From Bacillus sp. P14.5 (lineage in GTDB: Bacteria; Bacillota; Bacilli; Bacillales; Bacillaceae_B), in NCBI RefSeq assembly GCF_003316765.1, contig NZ_NIJF01000113.1:1-64000 (forward strand): a stretch of DNA of 64,000 nt. The letters are read 5' to 3'. Below the pieces are notes generated by a model, which ran no database searches, had not been told where the DNA came from, and was given only the letters and a program-made list of their open reading frames with translations. This document shows, piece by piece, positions 1 to 8,929 of this stretch. The translations under genes and the position numbers were made by a program. Position 1 is the stretch's first letter; the number at the start of each line of letters is the position of its first letter.

Positions 1-430
1 TATCCAAGTCGGCCGTGTGGATACATGAGGTAAGCTTTTATGGCGGAGATATGTATCCAAGTCGCTGGGGTGGATACACGAGAGGAGCATATTGAGTGGA
101 GAGATGTATCCAAGTCGGCCGTGCGGGTACAGGAGATAAGCTTTTATGGCGGAGATATGTATCCAAGTCGCTGGGGTGGATACACGAGAGAAGCATATTG
201 AGTGGAGATATGTATCCAAGTCGGCCGTGCGGGTACATGAGATAAGCTTTTATGGCGGAGATATGTATCCAAGTCGCTGGGGTGGATACACGAGAGGAGC
301 ATATTGAATGGAGATATGTATCCAAGTCGACCATGTGGATACATGAGAAGAGCTTCTAGAGCAGAGATATGTATCAATGCCGGCCGAGTAGATACACGAG
401 AGGAGCTTTTGGGGAGGCGATATGTCTCCA
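1..430. repeat. 53-bp tandem repeat array (at least 8 copies, alternating two variants)
   Basis: The motif GTATCCAAGTCG recurs with an exact 53-base step: its TATCC core starts at 1, 54, 107, 160, 213, 266 and 319, then degenerates at 372 and 425. Two unit types alternate, one containing GGCCGTGCGGGTACATGAG and one containing CGCTGGGGTGGATACACGAG, so the higher-order period is 106 bases. Each unit contains GTATCC followed about 15 bases later by GGATAC, a small inverted repeat. The array runs off the left edge. No gene is assigned: open frames across it only reflect the repeat. Confidence 0.95.
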
Positions 431-502
431 CAACAAAAGCACAGCTCTTTTCTACAAGATTTTGAATGCTATTCTTTATCCTCCTCCGCCTTTTACGTAG
501 AA

Positions 503-624
503 GGATTGGAGCGGAAGGCGTGCGACCTCCTGCGGGACTAGCGGGACAGTTGAGACCCCGCAGGCGAAGCCGAGGAGGCTCAACGCCCGCCCCGCGGAGT
601 CGCACGTCTGGAGCGGAAATCCAT
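503..624 (+). repeat. GC-rich dispersed element, type 1, flanked by type 2 ends
   Basis: A block of about 120 bases, far GC-richer than its surroundings, running from GGATTGGAGCGGAAGG to GGAGCGGAAATCC. Internal complementary arms (CCTGCGGG with CCCGCAGG, and GCGTGCGAC with GTCGCACG) suggest a folded structure. Flanks at about 440-470 and 635-660 resemble the ends of the type 2 element. The same block recurs nine more times, whole or interrupted, in this window in both orientations. Confidence 0.9.
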
Positions 625-703
625 TAATTTTAAGACAGCCACAATCTTTGCGAAAACACCTAAATAAAAAAAGCATCCGGAATTAACTCCGGATGCACTG
701 GAC

Positions 704-898
704 TTATTGTAACTGATTCAATTCGGTCTGTAATTCACGCAGCTGCTCTTGTTCTGCTGTGGTGGTGTTGGCATACGCAGAAGATAGTGCGTTCTTGGCA
801 CGTTGAATGGTTTGCTGGGTGTCTTCACTGCCTTCGGTTGAAGCATCCTTTGCTAATTGGACGTATTGACGGGCTTCCTGAAATAATCGGTTACCCAT
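704..898 (-). CDS. yitR: DUF3813 family small protein (YitR-like)
   Basis: A 64-residue protein beginning MGNRLFQEARQYV. It is short, Gln/Ala/Glu-rich and probably all helical, with no signal peptide or membrane segment. The start was placed at 898 because GGAGG lies just upstream; a longer frame to 928 lacks a ribosome site. It resembles B. subtilis YitR and, as there, lies near the yitU-yitV-yitW genes. The upstream 50-residue gene ends 2 bases before this start, so the two are probably translated together. Function unknown. Confidence 0.75.
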   Translation of the reverse strand: MGNRLFQEARQYVQLAKDASTEGSEDTQQTIQRAKNALSSAYANTTTAEQEQLRELQTELNQLQ

Positions 899-899
899 T

Positions 900-1052
900 T
901 TATATGCCTCCAAGCGAAGAATTTTCAACGTTCTCTAATTTTTTTGCTTCAGCTTCAGCCAGTGTGGAGTGGTAAGGGATACGGTCATCGTGTTTGGAGA
1001 CCGCGTCTTTCCCTTGTTGAACAAATCTTTTGGATTTATTTCCTTTGCCCAT
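900..1052 (-). CDS. small hypothetical protein, 50 aa
   Basis: The open frame reads MGKGNKSKRFVQQGKDAV and ends LENVENSSLGGI. An AGGGGTG ribosome site lies a few bases before the ATG, and its stop codon nearly abuts the start of the DUF3813 gene, whose ribosome site lies inside the last codons of this one. The tight coupling argues for a real gene. The protein is basic at the N-terminus and acidic towards the C-terminus, with no cysteines. I do not recognise the family. Confidence 0.65.
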   Translation of the reverse strand: MGKGNKSKRFVQQGKDAVSKHDDRIPYHSTLAEAEAKKLENVENSSLGGI

Positions 1053-1168
1053 CTTCAGCACCCCTTTGTCAATTTAAGCACCAAACCTTTGTGCTCATAT
1101 ATAGTATGAACGTAAAAGCGCGTGATTAGAGTAAAGAATTATTGCCAGCCTTGTAAATGTTTGTTTAT

Positions 1169-1990
1169 TCAGGTTAAACGGAGGTGGCTGGTCAGGTATG
1201 CCGCAATCCCGTCTTCTTCATTACTCAATGTAATGTCATCAGCGACGCTCTTCAAAGGTTCGATTGCATTTCCCATTGCGACCCCCACACCTGCGTACTT
1301 AAGCATTTCGAGATCATTATCCTCATCTCCGAATGCAATTATGCGGTCCTGAGGGATGCCCAGGTGGCTTGCCACTTTTTCTATCCCTACTGCTTTGTTC
1401 AATCCGCTCTTAACGATTTCAATGACATGCCATGGCGCTGCCCAGCGGCGGTGGTCGATGACTTCGGCGTGAACAGAACTTAAATGCTCCCTGATTTCGG
1501 TTACATGCTCTTCATCCGCATGAATGAGCATGGAAGTAGGGGAGTGGGTTAAATAGCTGCGTAAATCGCCTGTTGTGACATTTGGTTCTCCAAAATTAAA
1601 CACATCAATCAAGCGTTCGTCATGATAGTGGAAGTACACATCATCCATCACTTCAGCAATGATGTTCCTGAAATTGAAATCAAAATCATGGCAGGCCTGT
1701 ACAATCTCCCTTGCTACCCCGACTTCCATAGGTTGATGGAAAGTCTGCCAGTTTTTATCTAGAGGATGATGGACAAAGGCACCATTGAAGTTGACAATAG
1801 GTGTATTTAACACCAATTCATTGTAATACATTTCACTTGCTCTATACGGCCTTCCAGTTGCAATCATGATTTCATGGCCATGATCTTTCGCTTTATGTAA
1901 GGTCAGTTTGGTTTTTTCGGAAATCTTCTTTTCATCTGTTAAAAGTGTACCATCAAGATCCAGAACGATTAAATGCTTTTCCATACTCAT
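1169..1990 (-). CDS. yitU: Cof-type HAD-IIB family phosphatase (YitU-like)
   Basis: A 273-residue haloacid dehalogenase hydrolase. Motif I, DLDGTLL, is near the N-terminus with the nucleophile and acid aspartates; ATGRP follows as motif II; a lysine at about SGLNK and GDEDNDLEML form motifs III and IV. The inserted cap between them marks the Cof/HAD-IIB class, which dephosphorylates sugar phosphates and flavin-type phosphates in the cytosol; the substrate here cannot be read from sequence. The start at 1990 (MSMEKH) follows GGAG; the frame stays open upstream to 2248 but lacks a good ribosome site. Divergent from the yitV-like gene. Confidence 0.85.
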   Translation of the reverse strand: MSMEKHLIVLDLDGTLLTDEKKISEKTKLTLHKAKDHGHEIMIATGRPYRASEMYYNELVLNTPIVNFNGAFVHHPLDKNWQTFHQPMEVGVAREIVQACHDFDFNFRNIIAEVMDDVYFHYHDERLIDVFNFGEPNVTTGDLRSYLTHSPTSMLIHADEEHVTEIREHLSSVHAEVIDHRRWAAPWHVIEIVKSGLNKAVGIEKVASHLGIPQDRIIAFGDEDNDLEMLKYAGVGVAMGNAIEPLKSVADDITLSNEEDGIAAYLTSHLRLT

Positions 1991-2120
1991 CAAATCAATC
2001 TCCATTCTAAATTTTATATACAAGTATAGTGTATATGTTTCGTAAAACAGAAGTCCACCATGGTAAACTGATTTATACAAACTTTTACAGTAATTTAACC
2101 CTGATAAAGGAGTCATGCAG

Positions 2121-2888
2121 ATGATTACAATAAGAAAAGAGAAGATCGAAAATATACCAGTGCTGCATCTAAGCTTGCAGGAGACGTCAAATGAGAGGCT
2201 TCCTGCGGTATTCTTTATACACGGTTTTACAAGTGCTAAAGAACACAACCTCCATTATGCATATTACTTGGCGGAAAAGGGATTCAGAGTGATAATGCCT
2301 GACTCACTGCTTCATGGAGAAAGAGGGGAAGGATTAAACGAGAGCCGATTGAGTATGCGATTTTGGGAAATCGTCCTGACGACTATTGAGGAATTGGGCA
2401 TGTTGAAAAATCATTATATCAAAAGCGGTCTTATTGATGAACAACGAATCGGTACAGCCGGCACCTCCATGGGCGGTATCGTTACGTTGGGGGCTCTGAC
2501 AAAGTTTCCATGGATAAAATCTGCGGTCAGTTTGATGGGCTGCCCTTCCTATACAGCATTGGCAAATGCCCAAATCGGTTCATTAAGAAGAAAAGGATAT
2601 CAGCTTCCTTATTCTGATGAGAAACTCAATGGGCTCATGGAAATGCTCAAAGAATATGATTTAACATTACAGCCGGAAGTACTCGAGGGCAAGTCGCTCT
2701 TCTTCTGGCATGGAAAGCAGGACACCATTGTCCCTTATCAGCCGGCATATGATTTTTATAAAAGTCTTTCTGAAAACGGTAAACCGCAAATGAAGGATTT
2801 GCAATTTATGACAGACGAATCCGCAGGACATAAAGTATCGCGGGAAGGTGTATTGAAAAGTGTGGAATGGTTTGCAGAGAATCTCTAA
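2121..2888 (+). CDS. yitV: alpha/beta hydrolase (YitV-like esterase)
   Basis: A 255-residue alpha/beta hydrolase. HGFTSAKEHN near residue 30 is the oxyanion-side loop, GTSMGG carries the nucleophile serine, and HKVSREGV near the C-terminus supplies the histidine. There is no signal peptide, so it should be cytosolic. AAAGGAG lies 8 bases before ATG 2121; the in-frame ATG at 2115 is too close to it. It sits between yitU- and yitW-like genes as in B. subtilis. The physiological ester or peptide substrate is unknown. Confidence 0.8.
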   Translation: MITIRKEKIENIPVLHLSLQETSNERLPAVFFIHGFTSAKEHNLHYAYYLAEKGFRVIMPDSLLHGERGEGLNESRLSMRFWEIVLTTIEELGMLKNHYIKSGLIDEQRIGTAGTSMGGIVTLGALTKFPWIKSAVSLMGCPSYTALANAQIGSLRRKGYQLPYSDEKLNGLMEMLKEYDLTLQPEVLEGKSLFFWHGKQDTIVPYQPAYDFYKSLSENGKPQMKDLQFMTDESAGHKVSREGVLKSVEWFAENL

Positions 2889-2983
2889 TCAAAAGGCACT
2901 GCGAAGAGCCGTATCACTTTCTATACATAACATTCTTTGTTAAGATTAAAATAGAAAAAGGTGCAGATAAGGAGTGAAATTGA

Positions 2984-3292
2984 ATGGACCAGGAAATGAA
3001 AGACAGTATGATGGGGACACTTGAACAAGTTGTCGACCCGGAATTGGGAATAGATATCGTCAACCTTGGCTTAGTATATGATGTGGATTTAGATGAAGAA
3101 GGCAAAGCGACGGTTACCATGACTTTAACATCGATGGGTTGTCCGTTGGCAGGAACGATTGTGGATCAGGTGAAAGCAGCTCTTGCGGACCTTCCAGAAG
3201 TCAAAGAAACAGAAGTAGACATCGTGTGGAATCCACCTTGGAGCAAAGACAAAATGTCCAGATATGCGAAAATCGCATTGGGAATTCGATAA
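2984..3292 (+). CDS. yitW: MIP18/DUF59 family Fe-S assembly protein (YitW-like)
   Basis: A 102-residue single-domain protein of the DUF59 (MIP18, SufT-like) family. The diagnostic stretch DPELGIDIVNLGLVYDV and the conserved cysteine in TSMGCPLAG are present. Relatives assist iron-sulfur cluster assembly or delivery to apoproteins. AAGGAG is well placed before the ATG. An intrinsic terminator follows directly, so the gene probably ends the yitV-yitW unit. Confidence 0.85.
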   Translation: MDQEMKDSMMGTLEQVVDPELGIDIVNLGLVYDVDLDEEGKATVTMTLTSMGCPLAGTIVDQVKAALADLPEVKETEVDIVWNPPWSKDKMSRYAKIALGIR

Positions 3293-3298
3293 AAGTAT

Positions 3299-3340
3299 AA
3301 AAAAGCAGTGTCCATTCCTCTGAATGTGCACTGCTTTTTT
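3299..3340 (+). terminator. intrinsic terminator after yitW-like gene
   Basis: AAAAGCAGTG and CACTGCTTTTTT form a stem ending in a T-run directly after the yitW stop codon. Confidence 0.85.
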
Positions 3341-3407
3341 GTTATCACTGCATGGAAAACCAACTGGATGAACTTAGAAAAAGACGATTGATTCCTTTAT
3401 TCTCTGT

Positions 3408-3680
3408 AACATATTGTCTTTGAGGAACAACTATATACTCAAGCACGACATACTTACTGAACCACATTGTTTGTAAGAGGAATATTTAAATCATTTTGAT
3501 GGTTCTATTATAAAGTAAGGCTTTATCAGCGGAAGTATACTATTCCCCAACGTTGATTGAAGCGGAGTCGCGTGCCTGGAACGGAAATCACACTTTTTTG
3601 TTTGAAGTGAAAAAGGCAGAATCGTTCTTTGCAGTTAACGATTCTGCCTTTTTATTTTGTTCGACTTTTTCAGTGCCATC
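3408..3680 (+). repeat. dispersed repeat with terminator-like hairpin, copy A
   Basis: This gene-free stretch matches 37461-37825: shared blocks include TACTTACTGAAC, GATGGTTCTATTATA and AACGTTGATTG. It ends with a hairpin, AGGCAGAATCG with CGATTCTGCCT plus a T-run (3612-3653). The type 1 element seen at the equivalent point of the 37-kb copy is nearly deleted here, leaving only GGAGTCGCGTGCCTGGAACG. No ORF is supported. Confidence 0.75.
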
Positions 3681-3775
3681 CAAACAATAAGGCAGTTTCC
3701 TTCATTAATAACACTATTTTATTGTGCAGACGTTTATTGGACAGTTCTCACAATCAATCTCTTTTTTAAGGTAGT

Positions 3776-4405
3776 CTAAATGGTGGACAATGATTTTGTT
3801 TTTTCTACCGAAACGATTTTTTCTTTTCTCAGATCACTTAGCATTCGATTGACCACTTCCCTTGAAGTACCGCAAAAATTGGCAAGCTCCTGGTTGGTCA
3901 TAGGATAATCGATCAATATACCTTCCTCAACTGATTTTCCATAGCTGTTTGTGAGTCTGATCAAGGTGGAGTAAAGAGCCCCTTTTTTTCCATGCAGAAT
4001 AAGGTCGCGAAATTTCGTTTGGTTCTTGCGGCTCTGCAGCTGAACCCATTTCAGCCATTCCACAGTCAATTGAGGCTCATTTGAGAGGTTTTCTTCAAAA
4101 AGGTGTTTAGAGAGGATATAAACCTCGGAGTCCTCCATTACCTTGGCATTGAGCATGTAAGTGGATTCGTCACAAAATAACGTCAATTCTCCTATCACAT
4201 CACCAGTTGAGCAAATCCTTAAGCTCAGTTCCCTTCCATCGGGGATCACTTTTCCAATCTGAACCTTTCCGCTTTTTACAAGATAGAGCTCTTTGGCTGT
4301 CGCACCTTCCTGAAACAGATAGCGGCCTTTTGCAACTTTTTTTATCATTGCATTGTTTTTGAATAGGTTTTCGATCTCAGAAAAAGGATTTATGGGTTCG
4401 CTCAT
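3776..4405 (-). CDS. Crp/Fnr family transcriptional regulator
   Basis: A 209-residue protein with an N-terminal cyclic-nucleotide-type sensor fold (GRYLFQEGATAKELYLVKSG is typical of its first strands) and a C-terminal winged helix (MTNQELANFCGTSREVVNRM). No Fnr-type cysteine cluster is visible, so the effector is unlikely to be a [4Fe-4S] cluster. The start at 4405 has a strong GAGGTGAT site; the frame extends to 4423 without one. It stands alone. Target genes cannot be deduced. Confidence 0.85.
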   Translation of the reverse strand: MSEPINPFSEIENLFKNNAMIKKVAKGRYLFQEGATAKELYLVKSGKVQIGKVIPDGRELSLRICSTGDVIGELTLFCDESTYMLNAKVMEDSEVYILSKHLFEENLSNEPQLTVEWLKWVQLQSRKNQTKFRDLILHGKKGALYSTLIRLTNSYGKSVEEGILIDYPMTNQELANFCGTSREVVNRMLSDLRKEKIVSVEKTKSLSTI

Positions 4406-4445
4406 CTTATCACCTCGCCACAATTTAAGTAACGTAATTATATCA

Positions 4446-4638
4446 TACGGCTTTTCTCGTGAGAGTCACCTGAAAAGAAAAACTCTGCAGTCTGGTCTAT
4501 TAGCGGCAGTTTGCCTCCTCCCCGCAATTGCCTGAAACGGAACCTTTCATAAAGAAAAGAGCTGCTCACCGCACATAGAGAGAACAATCCTGGTATTCGG
4601 GGATATCCGAAAGCCACAATTAATTCGAAAAAAGCCAA
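4446..4638. repeat. type 2 terminal-inverted-repeat element
   Basis: The left end reads GGCTTTTCTCGTGAGAG and the right end AAGCCACAATTAATTCG then AAAAAAGCC, imperfect inverted copies of one another. The interior TATTCGGGGATATCCGAAAG matches the copy at 15.2 kb. No ORF. It lies between the Crp-like gene and uppP. Confidence 0.7.
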
Positions 4639-4641
4639 GAA

Positions 4642-4668
4642 AAAAGAACGGAAAAAATCCGTTCTTTT
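4642..4668 (-). terminator. intrinsic terminator of uppP
   Basis: AAGAACGG and CCGTTCTT form a stem around an A/T loop; read on the minus strand it follows the uppP stop and ends in a T-run. Confidence 0.7.
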
Positions 4669-5479
4669 AGAAAATCAGTACAGCTGCACCGACAATTACG
4701 CAATAAATGGCGAAAATCTTTAAATTGCCTTTTGCCATGATATTCATGAACCACTTAAGCGAGAAGTATGAAGCCACCAATGAGCCCAGGAAGGCCACGG
4801 TGTATGGCATGAGCATCTCTTTTAAGTTTTCATAATCAAGCAGGTCGGAAAAGCCGAGAATCATGCCTCCAAAACTGACCGGAATAAACAGAAGGAAAGA
4901 GTAACGCAGTGCTGTTTCCTGATTCATTCCTCTTGCCATCGCTGCGACAATTGTTGCACCGGAACGGCTGATCCCTGGAATCAAGGCAACTGCCTGCGCC
5001 AAACCTACGATGATGGCATCCTTGAAGGTAAGGTCGCCATCATGCTTGCGGCCTCGAAGGTTTCGAATCAGCCAGAGCGCAAATCCTGTAATAATCAAGG
5101 TGATGGCAACCGTTTTGATTCCTGAAAGCTCTTCAGAAATAAAATCACCGAATAATACACCAATCACCCCTGCAGGAATGGTTCCGACAATCAGGTAAAT
5201 AATAAAATAAAAGTCACGTTTAGTTTCCGGGGTCTTTTCTTTAAAATATCCCAGCCCATTTACTATAAGGCGCATAATGTCTCCACGGTAGATAATGAGC
5301 ACCGCAAATAAAGAGGCTGTATTGACAAGCAGTTCGAATGTCAATCCTGGAAGGTCTATATTTAGATAATGCTGGGCGAGTTGTAAATGTCCACTTGAGG
5401 AGATCGGAATCGGTTCAGTAAATCCTTGAAATAACCCAAGAAAAAGGTACTTCAGGAGCTCGTATGCAGTTTCTGTCAT
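4667..5479 (-). CDS. uppP: undecaprenyl-diphosphatase
   Basis: A 270-residue polytopic membrane protein of the BacA/UppP family. It carries the two family signatures: [14 protein letters not shown] near the N-terminus (with the catalytic glutamate) and GISRSGATI in the middle (with the catalytic arginine). The enzyme recycles undecaprenyl pyrophosphate to the lipid carrier used for peptidoglycan and teichoic acid synthesis; loss or overexpression affects bacitracin sensitivity in relatives. Start 5479 follows GGAGG; an ATG 30 bases upstream lacks a site. [10 protein letters not shown] departs slightly from the commoner FLPVSSTGHL. Confidence 0.9.
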   Translation of the reverse strand: MTETAYELLKYLFLGLFQGFTEPIPISSSGHLQLAQHYLNIDLPGLTFELLVNTASLFAVLIIYRGDIMRLIVNGLGYFKEKTPETKRDFYFIIYLIVGTIPAGVIGVLFGDFISEELSGIKTVAITLIITGFALWLIRNLRGRKHDGDLTFKDAIIVGLAQAVALIPGISRSGATIVAAMARGMNQETALRYSFLLFIPVSFGGMILGFSDLLDYENLKEMLMPYTVAFLGSLVASYFSLKWFMNIMAKGNLKIFAIYCVIVGAAVLIF

Positions 5480-5789
5480 TTGTTTTCCTCCATAGAAAAA
5501 TTTCTTCACATCTATCTATTTAACAACAAAGAGCGGATACCTGCAAGACAAAACTGAACAGCCTGACAGAGAAGTAATGACATGAAGTGATTTTTCAGTA
5601 TAGCACAGCATCCATCCCGGAGCTTTGATAACAGCATGTTCTTTGTTGGAGATTTAATGTCTCGCAATGGCAATAAAAGCCGCGAATCTTTTTGTTCAAT
5701 GAATGTCATAGTAAGTATAAGCGATTCATCAAATCGCCCTTCGTTAGAGTCTGTTTAAAAAGGAAATTTGCATTAAGGGAGGGACTGAA
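5480..5789. other. intergenic region without a supported gene
   Basis: A gap between the divergent uppP and yjzC genes. A 65-codon minus-strand frame at 5512-5709 has no convincing start site or family resemblance and was not called. The gap should hold promoters for both neighbours, but none stands out. Confidence 0.5.
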
Positions 5790-5972
5790 ATGGGCCAGTC
5801 AAGACAATTTCGCTCAGGACAAAAAGCGCCGAATAACGGCATCTATCTCGAGATAGGTGAAACAGGGAGCGGTGTCATGAACCCGAAGAAAGTCAAACTC
5901 AAAGCCGGAGACCGCTTTCCGGAAACCTCGAATGACAAACGTTATTGGACATATATGCCTAAGACTCAATAG
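5790..5972 (+). CDS. yjzC: YjzC family small protein
   Basis: A 60-residue protein that matches the YjzC family over its length: MGQSRQFRSGQKAPNNGIYL at the start and KLKAGDRFPETSN near the end. An AAGGGAGG site precedes the ATG. It is monocistronic, closed by a terminator, and lies directly upstream of clpB. Function is unknown. Confidence 0.85.
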   Translation: MGQSRQFRSGQKAPNNGIYLEIGETGSGVMNPKKVKLKAGDRFPETSNDKRYWTYMPKTQ

Positions 5973-5978
5973 TCATGA

Positions 5979-6015
5979 AGTAAAGCCATCCTCAAGCGGA
6001 TGGCTTTACTTTTTT
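5979..6015 (+). terminator. intrinsic terminator of yjzC
   Basis: AGTAAAGCCATCC and GGATGGCTTTACT form a strong stem followed by a run of T. Confidence 0.85.
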
Positions 6016-6058
6016 GAGGATATAATTATAATGAAATTAAAGGTCAATAATGGTCAAA
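6005..6058 (+). promoter_or_regulatory. clpB promoter with CtsR operator
   Basis: GGTCAAT, three bases, GGTCAAA at 6042-6058 matches the CtsR direct heptad repeat that controls clp genes in Firmicutes. It lies just downstream of TATAAT (6027-6032), with TTTACT 16 bases further up as a possible -35, so CtsR binding would block transcription until heat or protein stress. The operator ends 13 bases before the clpB ATG. Confidence 0.85.
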
Positions 6059-6071
6059 ACGGAGGTGTGCT

Positions 6072-8660
6072 ATGAATATTGAAGGTTTCACTTATAAGGT
6101 TCAGGACGCAATTATTTCAGCAGGTGAGATCGCAAAGGAATTTCAGCATACGGATATTACAATTCTGCACTTATGGAAAGCACTGCTTTCACAAGAAGAT
6201 GGCCTGCTGCGTTCAATTTACAGCAGGGCTGGTATTAATATAAGTGAATTAATTTCCTATATAAAAAAACTGCTTTCTGAAAAACCCGCTGTAGCAGGAG
6301 AAGGAATCACATATGGCCAGTATTCCTCCCATGACTTCAACCGGCTTTTCCAGGATGCAGACAAGATAAAAAGCAGGATGGATGATGAGTACCTATCGGT
6401 TGAACATCTAGCGCTTGCACTTCATGAACAGCCGCATCCTGCAGTACGATACATTGAAGATTTCACATCAGAAGAACAGCTTTTTATAATCATTGAGGAG
6501 ATCAGAGGAGGAGAGAAAGTGAATACACAAAATCCTGAATCCAAGTATGAAGTTCTGAAGAAATATGGAAGAGACTTGATAGAAGAAGTGAAAACAGGAA
6601 AAATGGATCCGGTCATCGGAAGAGATGGCGAAATCCGCCATGTAATCAGAATTTTATCAAGAAAAACAAAAAATAATCCGGTTCTTATAGGAGAGCCGGG
6701 GGTGGGGAAGACCGCAATCATCGAAGGGCTTGCTCAACGCATTGTCAGGAAGGATGTACCGGAAGGGCTCAAAGATAAGCAGATTTTCGAGCTGGACATG
6801 GGAGCCCTTGTGGCTGGGGCTAAATTCCGCGGTGAATTTGAAGAAAGATTGAAGGCGGTTTTGAATGAAGTAAAAAGAAGCAATGGTAATATCCTTCTAT
6901 TCATAGACGAGCTCCACACAATTGTTGGAGCAGGAAAAACAGAAGGGGCGATGGATGCAGGCAATCTATTGAAGCCTATGCTTGCCAGAGGTGAACTCCA
7001 TTGTATTGGAGCTACAACTTTAAATGAGTATCGAAAGTACATTGAAAAGGATCCAGCTTTGGAACGAAGATTTCAGCAAGTCATGGTCAAGGAGCCTGAT
7101 GTTGAAGATACGGTCTCCATTCTAAGAGGATTGAAGGAGCGATTTGAAATCCATCATGGGGTCAATATCCATGATAAGGCGATTGTAGCCGCCGCTTCAC
7201 TCTCTGACCGTTACATCACCGACCGCTTCCTTCCAGATAAAGCCATTGACCTGGTTGATGAAGCGTGTGCCCTGATCAGGACAGAAATCGATTCCATGCC
7301 ATCTGAGCTGGATGAAGTAACCCGGAAAATCATGCAGCTGGAGATAGAAGAAGCAGCTCTCTCAAAAGAGAAGGATGAAGCAAGCAAGAACCGCTTAATG
7401 CAGCTGCAAGAAGAACTAGCCAACCTAAAAGAAGCAGGCAATGAGATGAAGGCGAAATGGCAGATGGAGAAAGAAAAAATCAACACGCTGCAAGGAAAAA
7501 GGGAAGAATTGGAGCAGCTCCGCCGGCAGCTTGAAGAAGCGGAAGGAGATTATGATTTAAATAAGGCGGCTGAACTGCGGCATGGTAAAATTCCTAAGAC
7601 TGAAAAGGAACTGCAGGATCTTGAAAAAGCAATGGCGAATGAACAGGAAAACCGCTTGCTACGTGAAGAAGTCACAGAAGAAGAAATTGCCGGCATTGTG
7701 GCAAGGTGGACAGGGATTCCAGTCAGCAAACTTGTGGAAGGTGAGCGGGAAAAACTGCTGAAACTGGAAAGTATTTTGCATCAGAGGGTGATTGGCCAGG
7801 AAGACGCCGTCCAGCTTGTGAGCGATGCCATCCTCAGGGCAAGAGCGGGTATAAAAGATCCTGGAAGACCGATTGGTTCCTTTATATTCCTTGGTCCGAC
7901 AGGTGTCGGGAAAACCGAATTAGCCAAAACTCTGGCGCATACTCTCTTTGACAGCGAAGAGCAGATGATCCGGATTGATATGTCAGAGTATATGGAAAAA
8001 CATTCAGTATCAAGGCTGATTGGCGCACCTCCCGGATATGTTGGCTATGAAGAAGGCGGACAGCTTACGGAGGCCGTCAGAAGAAAGCCTTATTCTGTCA
8101 TACTCCTTGATGAAATAGAAAAAGCCCATACCGAGGTCTTTAATATACTGCTGCAGGTGCTTGATGATGGCAGAATCACGGACTCTCAGGGAAGAACCGT
8201 TGATTTTAAAAATACCGTCATCATTATGACTTCAAATATAGGTTCGCAATTTTTGCTGGAGAGAGAAGAAGGTTCAGAAGAAATCGATGAGAAAACGAAA
8301 GATCTGGTACTGGGTCAACTGAGGTCATCCTTCAGGCCTGAATTCCTCAATCGGGTGGACGATATCGTTCTATTCAAGCCATTGAGTATATCGAATATTA
8401 AAGGAATCGTTGAAAAAGCTGTGAAGGATCTTCAAGACCGGCTGCTGGAACAGAATATCACCATGGAAATCACTGATTCCGCGAAAGAGTTCATCGCTAA
8501 AGGAGCTTATGATCCTGTATACGGTGCCCGACCGCTGAAAAGGTATATTCAGAAACATATTGAAACTAAGCTGGCAAGGCAAATCATTGCAGGCCATTTC
8601 AAGGCGGAAGACACAGTTAAAATAGATATAAATGAAGATAAAATTGTTTTTGACAAATAA
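6072..8660 (+). CDS. clpB: ATP-dependent chaperone ClpB
   Basis: An 862-residue AAA+ disaggregase of the usual family length. It has an N-terminal Clp repeat domain (about 1-145), a first ATPase with Walker A GEPGVGKT (207-214) and Walker B LLFIDELH, a long coiled-coil middle domain (about 390-530, very Glu/Lys-rich), and a second ATPase with GPTGVGKT (608-615) and [11 protein letters not shown]. The middle domain and the lack of a ClpP-binding loop motif favour ClpB over ClpC or ClpE. It threads aggregated proteins for refolding with the DnaK system. GGAGGTG precedes the ATG, and a CtsR operator lies upstream. B. subtilis 168 lacks clpB. Confidence 0.95.
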   Translation: MNIEGFTYKVQDAIISAGEIAKEFQHTDITILHLWKALLSQEDGLLRSIYSRAGINISELISYIKKLLSEKPAVAGEGITYGQYSSHDFNRLFQDADKIKSRMDDEYLSVEHLALALHEQPHPAVRYIEDFTSEEQLFIIIEEIRGGEKVNTQNPESKYEVLKKYGRDLIEEVKTGKMDPVIGRDGEIRHVIRILSRKTKNNPVLIGEPGVGKTAIIEGLAQRIVRKDVPEGLKDKQIFELDMGALVAGAKFRGEFEERLKAVLNEVKRSNGNILLFIDELHTIVGAGKTEGAMDAGNLLKPMLARGELHCIGATTLNEYRKYIEKDPALERRFQQVMVKEPDVEDTVSILRGLKERFEIHHGVNIHDKAIVAAASLSDRYITDRFLPDKAIDLVDEACALIRTEIDSMPSELDEVTRKIMQLEIEEAALSKEKDEASKNRLMQLQEELANLKEAGNEMKAKWQMEKEKINTLQGKREELEQLRRQLEEAEGDYDLNKAAELRHGKIPKTEKELQDLEKAMANEQENRLLREEVTEEEIAGIVARWTGIPVSKLVEGEREKLLKLESILHQRVIGQEDAVQLVSDAILRARAGIKDPGRPIGSFIFLGPTGVGKTELAKTLAHTLFDSEEQMIRIDMSEYMEKHSVSRLIGAPPGYVGYEEGGQLTEAVRRKPYSVILLDEIEKAHTEVFNILLQVLDDGRITDSQGRTVDFKNTVIIMTSNIGSQFLLEREEGSEEIDEKTKDLVLGQLRSSFRPEFLNRVDDIVLFKPLSISNIKGIVEKAVKDLQDRLLEQNITMEITDSAKEFIAKGAYDPVYGARPLKRYIQKHIETKLARQIIAGHFKAEDTVKIDINEDKIVFDK

Positions 8661-8696
8661 AAAGGAGAATCCGTTAATAGCGGATTCTCCTTTTTA
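8661..8696. terminator. bidirectional terminator between clpB and yjzD
   Basis: AAAGGAGAATCCG and CGGATTCTCCTTT flank a short loop, with A-run and T-run on either side; it serves two convergent genes. Confidence 0.85.
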
Positions 8697-8703
8697 TCAT
8701 TGT

Positions 8704-8886
8704 TTAATGTTTCTCCACAGGTTCGTTCGGAATGATCATTGAAACGACAAAAAGCAAAAGAGTAACAAACACGGCGATGATCGCCCCGGTTTGGAACTCA
8801 AAGGGAGCTCCGGTCATGGAACTGACTACATACGTAAGCATTTCTACAAGCAGGAAAGTCCAAAAGAAAGTCAAAAAGTATTTCAA
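8704..8886 (-). CDS. yjzD: DUF2929 family membrane protein (YjzD-like)
   Basis: A 60-residue protein with two predicted membrane helices (FFWTFLLVEMLTYVV and AIIAVFVTLLLFVVSMII) and a short polar tail. The start was set at a TTG codon (8886) because GAGGTGA precedes it and the resulting length and N-terminus fit YjzD; an ATG at 8910 would add eight residues. Function unknown; it sits near clpB as in other Bacillaceae. Confidence 0.75.
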   Translation of the reverse strand: MKYFLTFFWTFLLVEMLTYVVSSMTGAPFEFQTGAIIAVFVTLLLFVVSMIIPNEPVEKH

Positions 8887-8929
8887 AACATTCACCTCAA
8901 TTCCTTGCATCTATGTATAACAGAATGTT

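Noticed and set aside
1-430. CRISPR array
   Set aside because: Units are contiguous 53-base copies with no unique spacers, and no cas gene is present.
38-605. Open frames of 98 and 153 residues across the left-edge repeats
   Set aside because: They exist only because three 53-base units make 159 bases, divisible by three; the peptide just repeats itself, there is no ribosome site, and the frame runs on into a type 1 element.
5512-5709. 65-residue minus-strand gene
   Set aside because: No convincing ribosome site, no recognisable family and position in a divergent promoter gap.
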